NCBI GenBank assembly: GCA_035771175.1
Contig: CM069611.1
Location: 14,848,366-14,912,365, forward strand
Origin: Paratinospora sagittata
Taxonomy: Eukaryota; Streptophyta; Magnoliopsida; Ranunculales; Menispermaceae
Direction: 5' to 3'
DNA length: 64,000 bases
In this document: positions 1 to 13,400 of the stretch, in pieces
Layout of the letters: every line of letters begins with the position of its first letter
Position numbering within the stretch: position 1 is the first letter of the stretch
Notes under the pieces: generated by a model
What the model was told of the DNA's origin: nothing
Database searches by the model: none
The model's input: only the letters and a program-made list of their open reading frames with translations
Program-made: the position numbers and the translations under genes

Positions 1-134
1 AAAAAAAAACAAAGCTAAAGTGAGTTGCTCTCTCCAAAAACATAAAAATAAATAAGGAAGATTGTAAATAGAGAAAATACCTTTTCTTTTTTCTTTTTCC
101 TAAAAAGGGATTGTTCTTTATATTTGATATTAAC

Positions 135-650
135 TATAAAGGTCTACGACAATTTACAGATGTTGAACATAGCTTCTAATGGTCCATAAAGGTTTCTAAA
201 AGTCTACAAATGTCTATTGTGTGTCAATCTCAAAATTCTACCTAAAATAATGTGTTTACGACTCTCTACAAATATTGAGTCATAGCCACTAATGGTCTAC
301 AAAGGTCTTGCGCGAGTCCATCTCAAAGTTCGACCTAAATTAATGAGTTTATGACGATCTAGAGAAATTCAGCCATAACCATTGATAGTTTGCAAAGGTT
401 TTGCACTAGTTCAATCTTTGAACGTCTATGTAAACTAATGTGTCTACAAAGGTTTATGATGGTCTATGGATATTGAAACACAATCATTAAAAAGTTAACC
501 GTAGACCACGTTTGTTTATGAAGATTTGTAGTTGTTTAAAAAGGTCTTGCGTGAGTCAATCTTTAAAGGTTTGCTTGAGCTAATGTATTTATGAATGTTT
601 ACGATGGTCTATGACGGTCGATATGCATTGAAAATACAATCATTCAATGT
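135..650. repeat. Degenerate tandem repeat, about 100-125 bp period
   Basis: Four to five diverged units follow one another. Each contains words such as 'tctacaaaggtc', 'agtcaatctcaaa', 'taatgtgttta' and 'catagccactaatgg'. The units differ by many substitutions and small indels, so the array is old. It lies about 0.8 kb upstream of the hydrolase start codon. I see no coding potential. It could be a decayed satellite or a subterminal repeat of a transposon; I cannot name a family. Confidence 0.5.
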
Positions 651-1420
651 GAAATTGTTTACCTTTGAATAATCACTCAATTAGAGAGTTGAATGAAAGA
701 AGATTGTCGATCCTGTTATTCTTCGACAAACAAAGTCGAAATGGGTGTTCTTTTGAGGAATCTCATTTTCTCTTGCTAGATAAGACGGATATTCTTTCAG
801 CAAATCTTGTTTTCTTCGGCTAGATAAAATGAGTGATTTTTCAAAAAATATAGAACACTAAAACCTTCCAAACCTTTAATTGTGGGTTTTAGGGTTTTTA
901 GGGAAACACTATAAAAAAATAAAATAAAAGGGTTGTTTTAAAAAATAAGGGTATTTTAGTCTTTTCAAAAAATGGGTATTGAGTTTTAAAATTCAAAATT
1001 CATATCTCTTTTTTCATAATTGTACAGGTGGATTGGTCAAATTTATGAAAGATATTTGTGCCCTAAACTTTTAGAAAAAAAAAAAAAAAAATTGTGCCCA
1101 AAACTTATTAAAAGGTGGGGAGGTGGTTGCAAGTTTTTCAATAAAACATGAAGATGAAAGGCTATGAGCTTCTTTTCCTTGTTCTGTTTTATCTATGTCA
1201 TGCACTTCTTGCAACTTGCTAGGACGGCGGGAATAATAAGAAGTTCGGATACCAACTGAACAAGATCCTACAATTGTGTTCGCTTTTATTACATTTTTTT
1301 GGGCATCTGTATTCCATTTTGCAACTATTTCGCTTCCTATATTGTCTGAAACGCTCAGATTCTCCCTACACCAAATACCCTTAATTTCCAAATTTCTGAA
1401 GCTCCAATTTCAGAGAAAAC
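651..1420. other. Upstream region and presumed promoter/5' UTR of the ILR1-like gene
   Basis: AT-rich DNA between the degenerate tandem repeat and the hydrolase start codon. It includes an A-run at 1075-1091. The open frame on the opposite strand (1071-1391) has low-complexity ends and no recognisable motif, so I treat it as chance. No TATA box or start site can be placed with confidence. Confidence 0.35.
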
Positions 1421-4400
1421 ATGGGTTACTGCAAATGGGCACTGTTGATTTTCATTTTCAGCTTGTTTTGCTCAACACCCACTTCCTCAGAATCTTCAAA
1501 TCCCAAGGATTTAGCACAAGTCTCCAAGAATTACCTTAGTTATTCGAGAAAACCAGATTTTCAGGAGTGGATGGTAAGTATTCGAAGGAAAATACATGAG
1601 AATCCGGAACTTTGTTTCGAGGAATTTGAGACAAGTAAGGTCATCAGAGCTGAATTGGATAAGATGGGTATCCCTTACAAACACCCTGTTGCTGTGACTG
1701 GTGTTGTTGGCTCGATAGGGACTGGTCGGCCTCCTTTTGTTGCATTAAGAGCAGATATGGATGCTCTTCCTATTCAAGTAATGTTTTTATTTTTGCTGAA
1801 TTTTTTGGCTTCATTGGTTCCTATTTGTTGTTGTTGGGTATGTTAGGTTCGGGTTCTTTTTGTTAATTAGTGCAGGAGGAAGTGGAATGGGCGCACAAGA
1901 GTAAAATCTCAGGAAAGATGCACGCTTGCGGGCATGATGCCCATGTTGCGATGCTTCTTGGTGCGGCTAAGATCCTTCAAGATCATCAGGATGATTTGCA
2001 GGTTTGTTCTCATTGATCTTCTTTTTTGTTCCCTTTTTTCTGTAAGATTTTTATGTTTCTTTGGGACAATTTGGGCAGGAAACACTGTTTTCAGCTGCCC
2101 CATGTGGCAGTAAATTGTGTGTGTGCTCGTTTGAAGTTTAAAAGAGAAGATGGAGCAAAACCTTTCTCAAAGGGGCAATTCTTGGAAAGAGAAGGGAATA
2201 CCCAGCTTTTAAGTTAATTGTGCTTGATATAGATTCTTGGGTCTCCAAATGAGAGGTTTTCTGTTTGAAGTTTGAATGTCTTAATGAGCATTTGCTTGCT
2301 TCTCTCATTTCGAAGTTTAGTCTCCCACTATTACAAGTCTGGTCCTTGTGCCATCATGAATGCGAGTAAGGTTATGCACATCATAACTTATCTAGGCCCC
2401 ATGATAGTAGGAGCCTCATGCAGTCTGTCCTTTTATTTAATTCTGATAAATTTCTATGGTGTCCCCCAAATAAGTCTTTTACAATCTGTTGTTGAGGTAG
2501 CTTAAGATCATTTGAGTTTGGACCAACATTAGAGCTTGCTCTTGTACTCCTGTCGGATCTGTTTCTTCTTAGTTGAGCCTGTTAAATCCACAAAAAAAGC
2601 ACCTGAGATGGATTAGGATCGCTGGTGTGGTGCTTGTTGAATCCACTTCGATGCTTAAGTTAGCCTCTGTAGAATTGCAAACTATTCCATTGGAAAGAAA
2701 GTTTTTTCATACCTTTCAAGGCTAGATCGGGTGTTTATATAGAGCTCAAGGGTTTGAGGGATCGTAGGTGCTTGTGGCACTTGTCTACTAGAAGCTCATG
2801 AGCAGGTTTGGTCATCGAATAGCTTTGACGTGCTTTTCGTTAAGGTCATGTAGTCTTCATCCTGCCCATTCTTCCTTAGAAGCTCATGGGTATTGCGATC
2901 GTCAAATAACTTCCATGCGCTTTTCATTAAGGTCACTTGGTCTTCATCCTGTCCGTGCTTTCTTAGAAGCTCACAGCTAGATCTTGGTTGTAAGATTACC
3001 TTCATGTGCCTATCGCTAGATCTTGATTTTCATACCCCCAACAAGGCAGTACCAACCCACACTGTTAGGATGCAACTTCAAGTGATACAAGTACTGGAAT
3101 TCCTTGAAATTGAAATCAAGAAAATCGGCCTTCTTCCACAACACTTACAACTAGATAAGGCTCGCTAGATGTTCGGGTTCAATTGTGTGGGAGCAAAACC
3201 AAAACAATGAAAAACCGCCCAAAAGATTGGATGGAAGGGAAAAGTCAAACCTAAAGCAAGAAAAAGTGGGTGAATAGCTTCATTGGCAGGAGGCCTACTA
3301 ACAATCTTGCCAAGTTGTGGAAGATTGATCATTGAGTGTAACAACGGAATGACTTTGGTATTATTGTTACAATTCAACAACCTCCTCCTTTGAAATGAGA
3401 GACTGAGTTCCGTCAATGCGAAATGATGGGAGTTTGGAAAACATAGACATTTTTAACAAAACGAAGAAGTAGATAAATGTTTGGAATTGGATGTGAGCTC
3501 CACAAGATTTCCAAAGCGAACCCCATGTGTATACCTATTGAACCATCATGTTGCTTCGTACTAAACGATGCTTAATGGCATTTAATTATACGACTACCAA
3601 GAATAATCAATAACAATGACTGTCCCCCCATCTACCAAATACCAGAGAATAACAATCAGCCCCGAAAAGTGGGAAAAAAGAGATTTATCCAAGTCTTCAA
3701 GTCCTCGAGTTTCATTTTAAGCACTTAAAGACTAGGGGCTCCTTGTTGGGGGTATGAGAATAAAAATCATGTAACAAGCTAGTGAAGGTAATTGTACAAC
3801 CAAGACTTGCTCGTGAGCTTCTAAGAAAGTATTAGTAGGATGAAGACTACATGACCTTAATGAAAAACACGTGGAAGCTATAACTACTCGTGAGCTTCTA
3901 AGGAAGAATAAGTAGGATAAAGATCCTTTGACCTTACCTATAAGCAGGTGGAGGTATTTCTATGACTAGACTAGCCCGTGAGCTTTTAAGGAAGAATGGG
4001 CAAGAGTAAAATCCGCTAAGTTGTGAGCAGCAATGCAACCTCTTAGGCGGAAAGATCCACATGGTAGGAAATTGCACGAGCCACCAACAGACTGATGACA
4101 TGCCCTATGTGCGATAGAGACCCCAAACTAATTCTACAATGACGCCACCTACATGAACGTGGGAGAAGGTTTTGAAAACCTTGAAGGACCATAGACAGTT
4201 TAATTACCACTAAGTGTTTTCCAAATAGATAGGGGACAAGATAAGGGCCCCTTTTGTGATCCCAATGGACAAGTGTGTTCGAGCACCTTTGGTGGTCCCC
4301 TCAAAACCTTGAGCTCTATATAAACACCTGATTTGGCATATTGAAAGGTGTGGAAAGAAACCTCTCTCTAATGGAATAATCAACAATTTTACAAAGGCTA

Positions 4401-7400
4401 ACTTAAGCATCAGAGTGAATTCAGAAGGCATTGCATCAGTGCTCCTAATCTAGCTTGGGTACTTTTTCTGTGGATTTAGCAGACCCAGGTAAGAAAAAAC
4501 TAATCTAACGGGAGTACGAGAGAAAGCTCCACTGTTGGTCCAAAGTCTAGCATCAGCACTTATTTTCTCATGAATGCTTGAAACTACATGGTAAAGAGCT
4601 AGTATTTAATAAATAAACATGTTTATGAGCAAGCAAAACTTGGATAAAGTTATAATCTTTATTATCCATCGTGAAATGTACAAGTTTCAAGAATCTCCAT
4701 TTGAAGGTGCAAATAAAACATTTTTGTCAAATAAGACACCATAACCTAAAGAATCAAGACGAGAAATAGAAATAAGATTATATGTCATATTTGGCACCTA
4801 TGTTACCTGGACTTGGGTATGGGTGTCGGATACGGGTATATATCCAAAGGTTCGACTTGCTAATTTTCAAATTTTGGGATACGGGGACTCGGTTATATTA
4901 TATGTTATTTTTTCCTTATTTTTCTTCTTTTCACCCATTTATTGTCCGTTTTGTTCTCCCATTTAAGTGAATTTCACCTATTAGTCATTATCTTTTTTCA
5001 TGTTTTCTCTTCTTTCCATTGGAGAATCTACATAGTAGTATGCTAAAATCTAAAGTGTCGGACACATATCCCATACCCATGTCGTATCATGAAATGTCGG
5101 ACACGGGTACGTTGGGCTAAAGTAAAGAGTCAAGGTAACATAGTTTGGCACAAGAAAGGAGTCTTCTAGCAATAAAACATGACCAGAATCCAAAATCAGT
5201 CAATCAAATCCTGGTTGCCTTGATCCACATCAACTCTAAATTCCCTGGAATAATATGCCCTCAAGCTTGTCCTTTCAACTGCTAATGAACTCCTTAAAAG
5301 TAATGGGAACAGATGAACCTAGATCCATTCATTGGGAAGAGCACGTATTCGATTTGATTCGACATAAACAAATATAATATTATGTATACCTTCTTATTAA
5401 AAGTTTTATGTACATACAATTGATTTATGGCACATAAAAAAAGGTTCATTATAAATTAAGTGTAACATCAATGTGAATGTTAAGATGGATGTGTGGTCAT
5501 GCACATATGATAGAGTTAAAATATGAATATATTCAAGGGATAACAGATGTAGCCTCAATTTAAGTTAAAATGAGAGAAAGCCGATTATTGTGGTTTGGAC
5601 ACATACAATAATGACCATTATATACACTAGGAATGGGTTTATAAATGAAGATGAAGACCTAAAATAACATGGGTTAAGTAAGAAGGGAATGACCACTTGC
5701 GATATAATAGAAGATTTGGCCCTCAGTAAAGTGGGGTAGAGGAAATGGAATCATATAGACAACCCCATGTAGTTGGGAAAGGTTTGTTTATGTACTGAAA
5801 TAGTGATTCTTGAGGTTATTCTACTTTTCTTCCTAGTGATATTCTTGAGTACATTTGTTTTGAAAACTTTATCCTTAGTTGGATGTATAGATCCCAAGCA
5901 TCTGCCACATCTAGATTTCATAATTGCAGAATGAACAGTAACATTTTCCATCTCCTTTAGGCTTTTCTTGCATCTTTATTCCCTTCTCATGAACTAAGCA
6001 ATCAGTTCATTCAAATATCCCTTATTACTTTGATCTATGATTAACCTTTCATATGAAATGAAGTAGGTAGAAAAGTTACTGCAGAGTAAAATGAAACTTT
6101 TCAAGTAGAAATGACATCTGTGAATACGTTAAAGTGTTTGGGTTAAAAACTTAAAATCGTCATTGCCACCATACTTAAGTGATACCGACAAGATTGTTTA
6201 GTTCGTAAGCTTTGATGAATCCCTTTAGTTGCTTTTTATGAAATTTAACAATTCTTAAGCAGGTTTGGTAATAGAAGTAGGATCTTGTATTCTGTTTCTA
6301 CAACTGCAAAAGCTCAAATGCATAACATGACCTTTTTTTTTTCTTTTACATTTCCCATTTAGCCTCGCAATATTTAATGCATCAAAGAGACGTAGAATGG
6401 GGACTTATTGCTCATCAATTGTAGTTTGAGCATCTCAAACAATCACCTCTTGTCTTCTGGGATAAGTAATTTGAGCCTGTTAGTGGTTCAATATTGGTCA
6501 AGAGCTTTCGAATGACTAAGTCATCCATGTCCGTAATATAATAACCAAATTAAATGGTAAATTTGTCGCTTACTATTATAAAATCCTGAATACAAATCAC
6601 AGGTCCTTTGAATAGTTCAAATTTTTTATCCAATCTAAGGCTTATTATCACATAGGCCACAGTATTTTGTTTAATCTACTCTCTACTGCTTTGTTGGCTT
6701 TGACATTGTCTGTTCGCACCTTGGACAAAGATCTACATGTGCTGCTGACTACCATGTTGGTGGCAATTGGCACACATTGACACCTATCTATGGGGTTAGC
6801 TTCTTCTTTTTGATATGTATACACTATTCTACTGCACTTAATCCAAGTAATTTTCTTAGATACCTTTACAAACCTACAACCTTTAGGAGCCTTATTTGAA
6901 AATTTGAGAAATCATGACAATCAAAAGATCAATACTTGATGACCAACCTTAAATTATTTAAAATGCCTTCTAAGAGTCTGCATTATTACAGACAATAGTA
7001 TAAAAATTAATTTGTGAGCAATGCAGCTGTTTCCTTGGACAAAAAACCACATTACTAGTTTTAAAATTTTCTGATTTCTTTATCGCTTTTTCTTATTTTT
7101 ATTTCAGAAGTCTAATATCTTGCAACCTTGTTGATTGGGGTTCACTCATGGATCAAAATTGGTTCAGCTCAAAGAATAGTGAATTGGCACAATCCTAGTC
7201 AACAGCCTTTCTTGAGATGTCCCCTCAACCTAGAGCATTTATACATGCAAATTTGACTGATGGTCACCCATTTGCATTGCCTTCTTCTCTTGATTTTCAG
7301 CAAACAAGTTTCTTTTTCTCGGATTTCTTGCCACATAAGACAACGACTCCAGTAGCAAATAGTCATGGGAACATGCTAATGCTAGCCTAGGTGCAACCCA

Positions 7401-10400
7401 AGAGAGGGGGTGATTTGGGATGTGTGCAAGTATACAAACCAGTGAATTAAAATATTAAATGAACACAGTAGACACAATATCTTAATGTGGTTTCGCAACC
7501 TTGCCTACTTCGATGACTTGGAATCCCTTCCCAATATTTTTTTTCCCCAAAATCTACTAAGTGATTCTCTTGTTGGATGAGACCCAAACTGTTATGCAGG
7601 TCCCAAAACAGGAACTCGTGTGACTTCCCGCCACTCTTACAAAAAGTGAGAAAAAAAATGAAAGATGAAGCTTTTCTTGCCTAATTGTCACAGAGATATT
7701 TACAAATTATATGATATCGAGGTGCTTAAGGATACTAGCTACTTTGCTATTACAAAAGGTTGTGCAAAAAGGTGTTAACAATTGGATGGTAGGCACATAA
7801 ATGGCACCTCATGGTTTATGGTGTTTCTTGATGATATTTTGATTGATAAAAATAACCTGGAAAAAATGCAAAGATAGCAGTTTGAAGAGACTCTTTAGAA
7901 TCACAACATTTTAAAACAGGCCAAGCTTAAAAAGAGTAGATGAGATGAATATTTGGTGAGAAATAGAAATAAAATGAGAGTAGTTGGGACCCTAGAGGAA
8001 TCACAAAATTATCTTAGTCAATCTCCTTTGACATCTCTTAATATGAAAAAATTCTCGATGTGAAAACACCGAAACAAAGAGTTGACAATACCTACCCCTG
8101 GCTTCAAAAGGTTGGAATATCCAGATCTATGCTTATGTTCAACTCAAAGCATTTTGTCACTTGCTACGCCATTCCTCATCTTTGGGTGCCTATGTATTCA
8201 CTGTTAGTGTTACCTCATTTGACTTTAAGGCTACGCTGTCCTAAGGTGTTGCTAAATGGAAGGATTCTATGAACATCCATGAATGATAAATCAAAAACTA
8301 AACTGCCAAATTAGAAGTTTGTGTGATGTAATCATGTAAGTATATATGTCATTCAAGCCGACCAGGCACCATAGCACCAACCATGCTCTATGAAGTGGAT
8401 GTTGGAGTATCTACGAAGCTATGGTTCATAGAATGAGTGTCACAATGATGAAGAATTTGCGATGAATGAGTGACAAAATCATGAATGAAATTATTCGTGA
8501 AAGTCGAAGGATTGTATTGGTGAAAGGAACAGCAGTGGGGCAAGTTGAAGATGCTAAAAGATCAAGAAAAAAAAGTCAGGTTTTTTTTAAGAAGATAAAT
8601 AGTATTAAATAGACAACAAACAAGGGGAGCAAGATTACAAGCAGGACCCAGCAGGGTCAAAACAACCCAAAGAAACATTACACTCGCTGAAACTGAAATC
8701 CATCAGCATCTTTTTTAAGGATTTCCGCCAAGGGCATAGGAATATACCCATGAAGGAGCACTAAATCAGACCCTGAATTGTTAAGCTTTGCGCAAAAATC
8801 AGCTGCTTTGCACAAAAAGGTCATAGTTGTCTTAAGTTAGAATAGTAAGGAAAGACTTAGGCATCATCAATCAAATTGAAAGTATGGCCCTAGAGAGAAC
8901 TGAAGGCAAACAAAAGTCATGTAGCAAATCCCAAATAGTTTGGGTAAGGCTTTATGTAAACATTTGGATTCTTTTGTTCGTTCATAATTTCATATAAATG
9001 ATCTAATTGGAAACACAAGCATCTTTCTTTGTTTGGAGAAGAAACATTTATATTAAAATTTTAAAATTGAAAAGAGAGTGTACATACATCAATGGAGGAT
9101 GGGGTATCCTTTGATGGAAAGCAACATAAAAAGATTACATCAAGTTAGACCATCCTCTCAAGCAATCAGAAAGTGGAAATCTTAGACCAAACTTCCCAAC
9201 CACTATACAATTGGAGACAACCTCTAGAAAGTTCCCAAATTGTGCAAGTATCATTGATCTCTTCTTCAAAAACTCTTCTATCTCTTTCTAACCAGATTGA
9301 CCAGACCACTGCCAATGTAGCAATCTTCTAAATCTGAATGAATCTTGCGAGCCTATTAGATACCCTTTGAGAGGAGAATAAGTCCTCTCTGGTTGCTTGT
9401 CTTCTGACAGGGATGTTTGAGTTCATTGCACATCAACTTTCATATCTTTTTTGAAAAGAAAAAAAAAAAACACAACAACAACAACACTAGAACAAGACAT
9501 GGTTAATGAATTCGTTATCCTTCTTACAAAGCACACACTAATAAGGAGAGAGGTGGATATGGGGATTCCTCCTTTGCAAAGTCTCTTGAGTATTGGCCTT
9601 GCCATGAGTCACAATCCAACCTAGGATCTTGATCTTGGAGGTGCATGATTATTGGACTTGCCATGAGCAACATGTGTATCTTAATTTTGCTATAATACTC
9701 ATTGTTTTACAATTTAATTTGTCCATATCTAATCTTTGACATCCAATATCATAAACCTTCAATCAAATACCCAAAAAGGTTTACATTGATGATTCAATAC
9801 ATGCAGATGAACATGAGTAGGGGACATCTTCTTCCTCATTAGTTATTACACCTTAGCAGCAGATAATAGTATTTATAATTGTTTGAGAAGAAGCGGTTGT
9901 CTTTCTTTTATTTTATGTTTTCTCTTCAACAACCACCTTCTGATGTAGGACAAACGGGGGTTAAGTTGAAAGATAGTTGCAGATTTGGTAGTTTTGGGAT
10001 TGGAAGTGGTTGTAAAAGAAAATAATGGTAAGGAAATAGAATTGCAAAATCAGTTAGAAGGTCTAGGAAATAGAATTGCAAAATTAGTTAGAAGGTCTAG
10101 GAATCACTCCTAGAAGTCGTTGGCATCACAGCAAAGCTGGATTGTATCAACACAATTCCAACGAAGAGAAAAACTCAATTCTAAAAATTTCTTCAATGCT
10201 CTAAAAAGGAGATTACAACTTAATAGACTCTTACAACACAAAAGATCAAGAATCATTAATGATTCTTGAAAAATACATGCATTAAAACTCTAGGAAATGT
10301 AGAAACCCCTAGGAATTCTAAGTTTTGTATAGAGAATCTAAGAACTCCATAGAAAATCTAAGACCCTTATAGGAACAATAAAATAGTTATGATTAATATT

Positions 10401-13400
10401 TATTTTATCTAGGAAAACTAAGGACACTTAATACTCCCTTGGTAAAATAACCAGCTCTTTGACTTTCTTCTTGACCAACACTTTGGTTGCACAACTTCAT
10501 TAATAAGGTGACCTATAAAAGATCACAAATAGCTCCCTCCACCATCTTTTAGAGAATCCCAAATCAGAATTTGTGCATTGGAATCTTTTTTCCCTCTCCT
10601 ATGATAAACCTTTTTTGATTTATGCCACATGTCTACTTAAATTCCCTTGGGCTTCGAAAAACTCGTCCACGACGAGTTAAAAACATGGAATCTATCATCA
10701 AGTCGTTGGAATTCATCATTTGTGATCCAAGTACAATCTGAAAGTGGTTGTGGTTTCCATTTAACAAGATACTTTTGATGAGCACCACCTCTTGTGGAAA
10801 CAATATGGTAGTCAACAATGTCTTCAATGTTGAACTTGGTGCAGTTGGAAGGCTAGTGTTGGACCTCCATTTGATGAATTTTCTTCATGGCCATGATACA
10901 AGATAGAGAGTAAGATCCTCTATGTTAAAAATGTTGCTGATGCCCATGCTTTCGGGCAAATCAAGGACATAAGCATTAGAGTTAATTCTTTTGAGAACTT
11001 TGAATGGACCAACATTCTTGGAATGTAGCTTTATGGAGGCACCCTTGGGATAATGTTCAGGCCTTATCCGCACCATAACCATATCTCCTTCATTAAACTT
11101 AGCAAACTTTCTTCTTTAATCAGCATAAGCTTTGTGCCTTCATAGCTTAAAGCAATCTTTCGATGAACATCCTCATGAATATCATGTATATGCGTAGCGA
11201 AAGCTTCAGCTTCTACTCTAGGTCTTGTCTCTATCGGTAAAGGAACCAAATCGCTAGGCTTCATTGGAAGATGTCTAGTCACGATCTCAAATGGGTTGCG
11301 ACTAGTACTCCTATTGACCGAACTCTTATATGTGAATTCAACAACAGGAAGAATCTAATCCCAACTTGAAGCATGTTCACCAACTAAACAACGAAGTAGG
11401 TCGCCCATACTTCGGTTTACAACATCTTTTTGGCCATCTGTTTGTGGATGGAAAGCAAAAGAAAACTTTAACTTTGTATTTAGAGTTTTCCACAGAGTTC
11501 GCCAAAAGTAACAAGTTAACTTTGCATCGCGATCAGAAACAATTGTTTTAGGCAAACCATGAAGACGAATGACTTATTTGAAAAAGAGTTTAGCAATGTG
11601 GATTGCATCCGAAGTCTTTGAACAAGGTATAAAGTGCGTCATCTTAGAAAAACGATCCACCACCACAAATACAGAATCATGCTCCCTAATGGTTTTTGGT
11701 AAGCCAAGGATGAAATCCATACTTAGGTCTTGTCATGGTTCATGTGGCAGGTATAAACCTGCATTTTTCTTTTTCCCCTTTGAAAGTTGACATGCTCGAC
11801 ATTGAGAAATAATCTTGGCTACATCTTTCTTCAAACTACTAGGCCAATAAAAGCGATCTTCCATTGTTGCAATGGTTTTATCTCTTCCAAAATGACCAGT
11901 TGCCCCACTAGCATGCAATTCCCAAACCACTTCATTATGAAGAGATGTGTTAGGTAAACAAAGTCGGGGCCTCCTGAAAAGATAGCCATCACGTAATGAA
12001 AATTTTGAATGTAATGCTAAAGTCTTTGCAAGAAGGATAATCTCATTTAAGTAATTCGAAGCCAACCACTTGGAGGACAAAGAAGTCAAAATGTATGTTT
12101 TTTTTTTTTTTTGACAAGAAACAAAACTATATTGTATTATGTATTTGAAAAATTTGTACAAAAAAAAATACAAATATCGTGATATTCCCAACCATTAAAA
12201 GGACAAACTGTCCAGTATAGAACCCCAACCCCTGAGCCAATTGTTGCGTGCAAAACAGCAAGTGTACGGTTGCCAAGTTATAATATATTCTGATGAGAAA
12301 TCGGGTATCGTCCTCAGGGATATCTACTACACTATCTATCGTGTTTTAACCCTAATTTTATCTAGAAAATCAAAATCGAATAATTGAATGATTAAGACAG
12401 AAATTAAACTAATTAATTGATGAATAAAAAACGCAATGTAAATCAAATAATAAATCAATAGAGAATATACTAGAGGTTCGATGTCACCTTGCTCTCAACT
12501 ATGTCTTGATATATGTATTATTATTAAATCAATTCTCTAGCTTATAAGTCGCAATTCCTAACGTTTCTAATTCTCTCTTTTGAAGCCGAACTAGAGCTTA
12601 TTATCGTTATGTTGATTTAACTCTTTCGATGAAAACCAAACACAACGATAATTCATTAAGATCTATGATTTCCTCCTAATGACTTCAAAGGTTCTCGATC
12701 TCCTTTTGAGTCTCACGATAGCCTAGGTTATACTCTCCAGGTTCCAACTCAAGGTACCCTCTTTTGGAGCATCTACCTCGAATCTAGGATTGGTCAATTC
12801 TTGATCAGGGGATCGAAAGCTTTATGCACAAAAAAACATAAATAAACTAAAAGAATTCATTAATAATAATTAAAAAATAAAAGCTAAATCATAATCTCGA
12901 GTTTGGATCAATTTACCCTCTAGAAAGAGGTTTAGTTCATAGCTAAACAATTAAAAACATAAAATATAAGTTCAAACATGAATCAGAACAAAGAAAAGCA
13001 AACTAGAATCAATATGGAATGTGTGAATGATCTTCAATGCGAATATCGTCCTCCAACTCATTCCAGCCGTTCTCCTCTTGTTCTCAATGTCTTCCCTCGA
13101 AAAACCCTTTCTTTTCATATATAATAAGCCCCACTTCGCGTCCAATTAGAATAGAAAATCGCTTAAGTAGCAATGATTAAACACGGGGCTCCGCGATGAG
13201 TGCCGCGGCACCCAGAGACTGGGTTGTGCTCAGTATGTGGACTTAGCCATTTTTCTGCTCCGCTTGACGTCCTTCTTGTGGACTTAACCAATTTTCTTCT
13301 ACTTTTTTACTTGGGTTCTTCATGAAACATCATCTAGGCTTCTCATATGTTATGTTCACCATTCATGCTCACTTCCACACATCTAAATACCTACAAAACA

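Noticed and set aside
1071..1391. 106-codon open frame opposite the hydrolase promoter and 5' UTR
   Set aside because: Antisense to the gene start, ends in a phenylalanine run from an A-tract, no family features.
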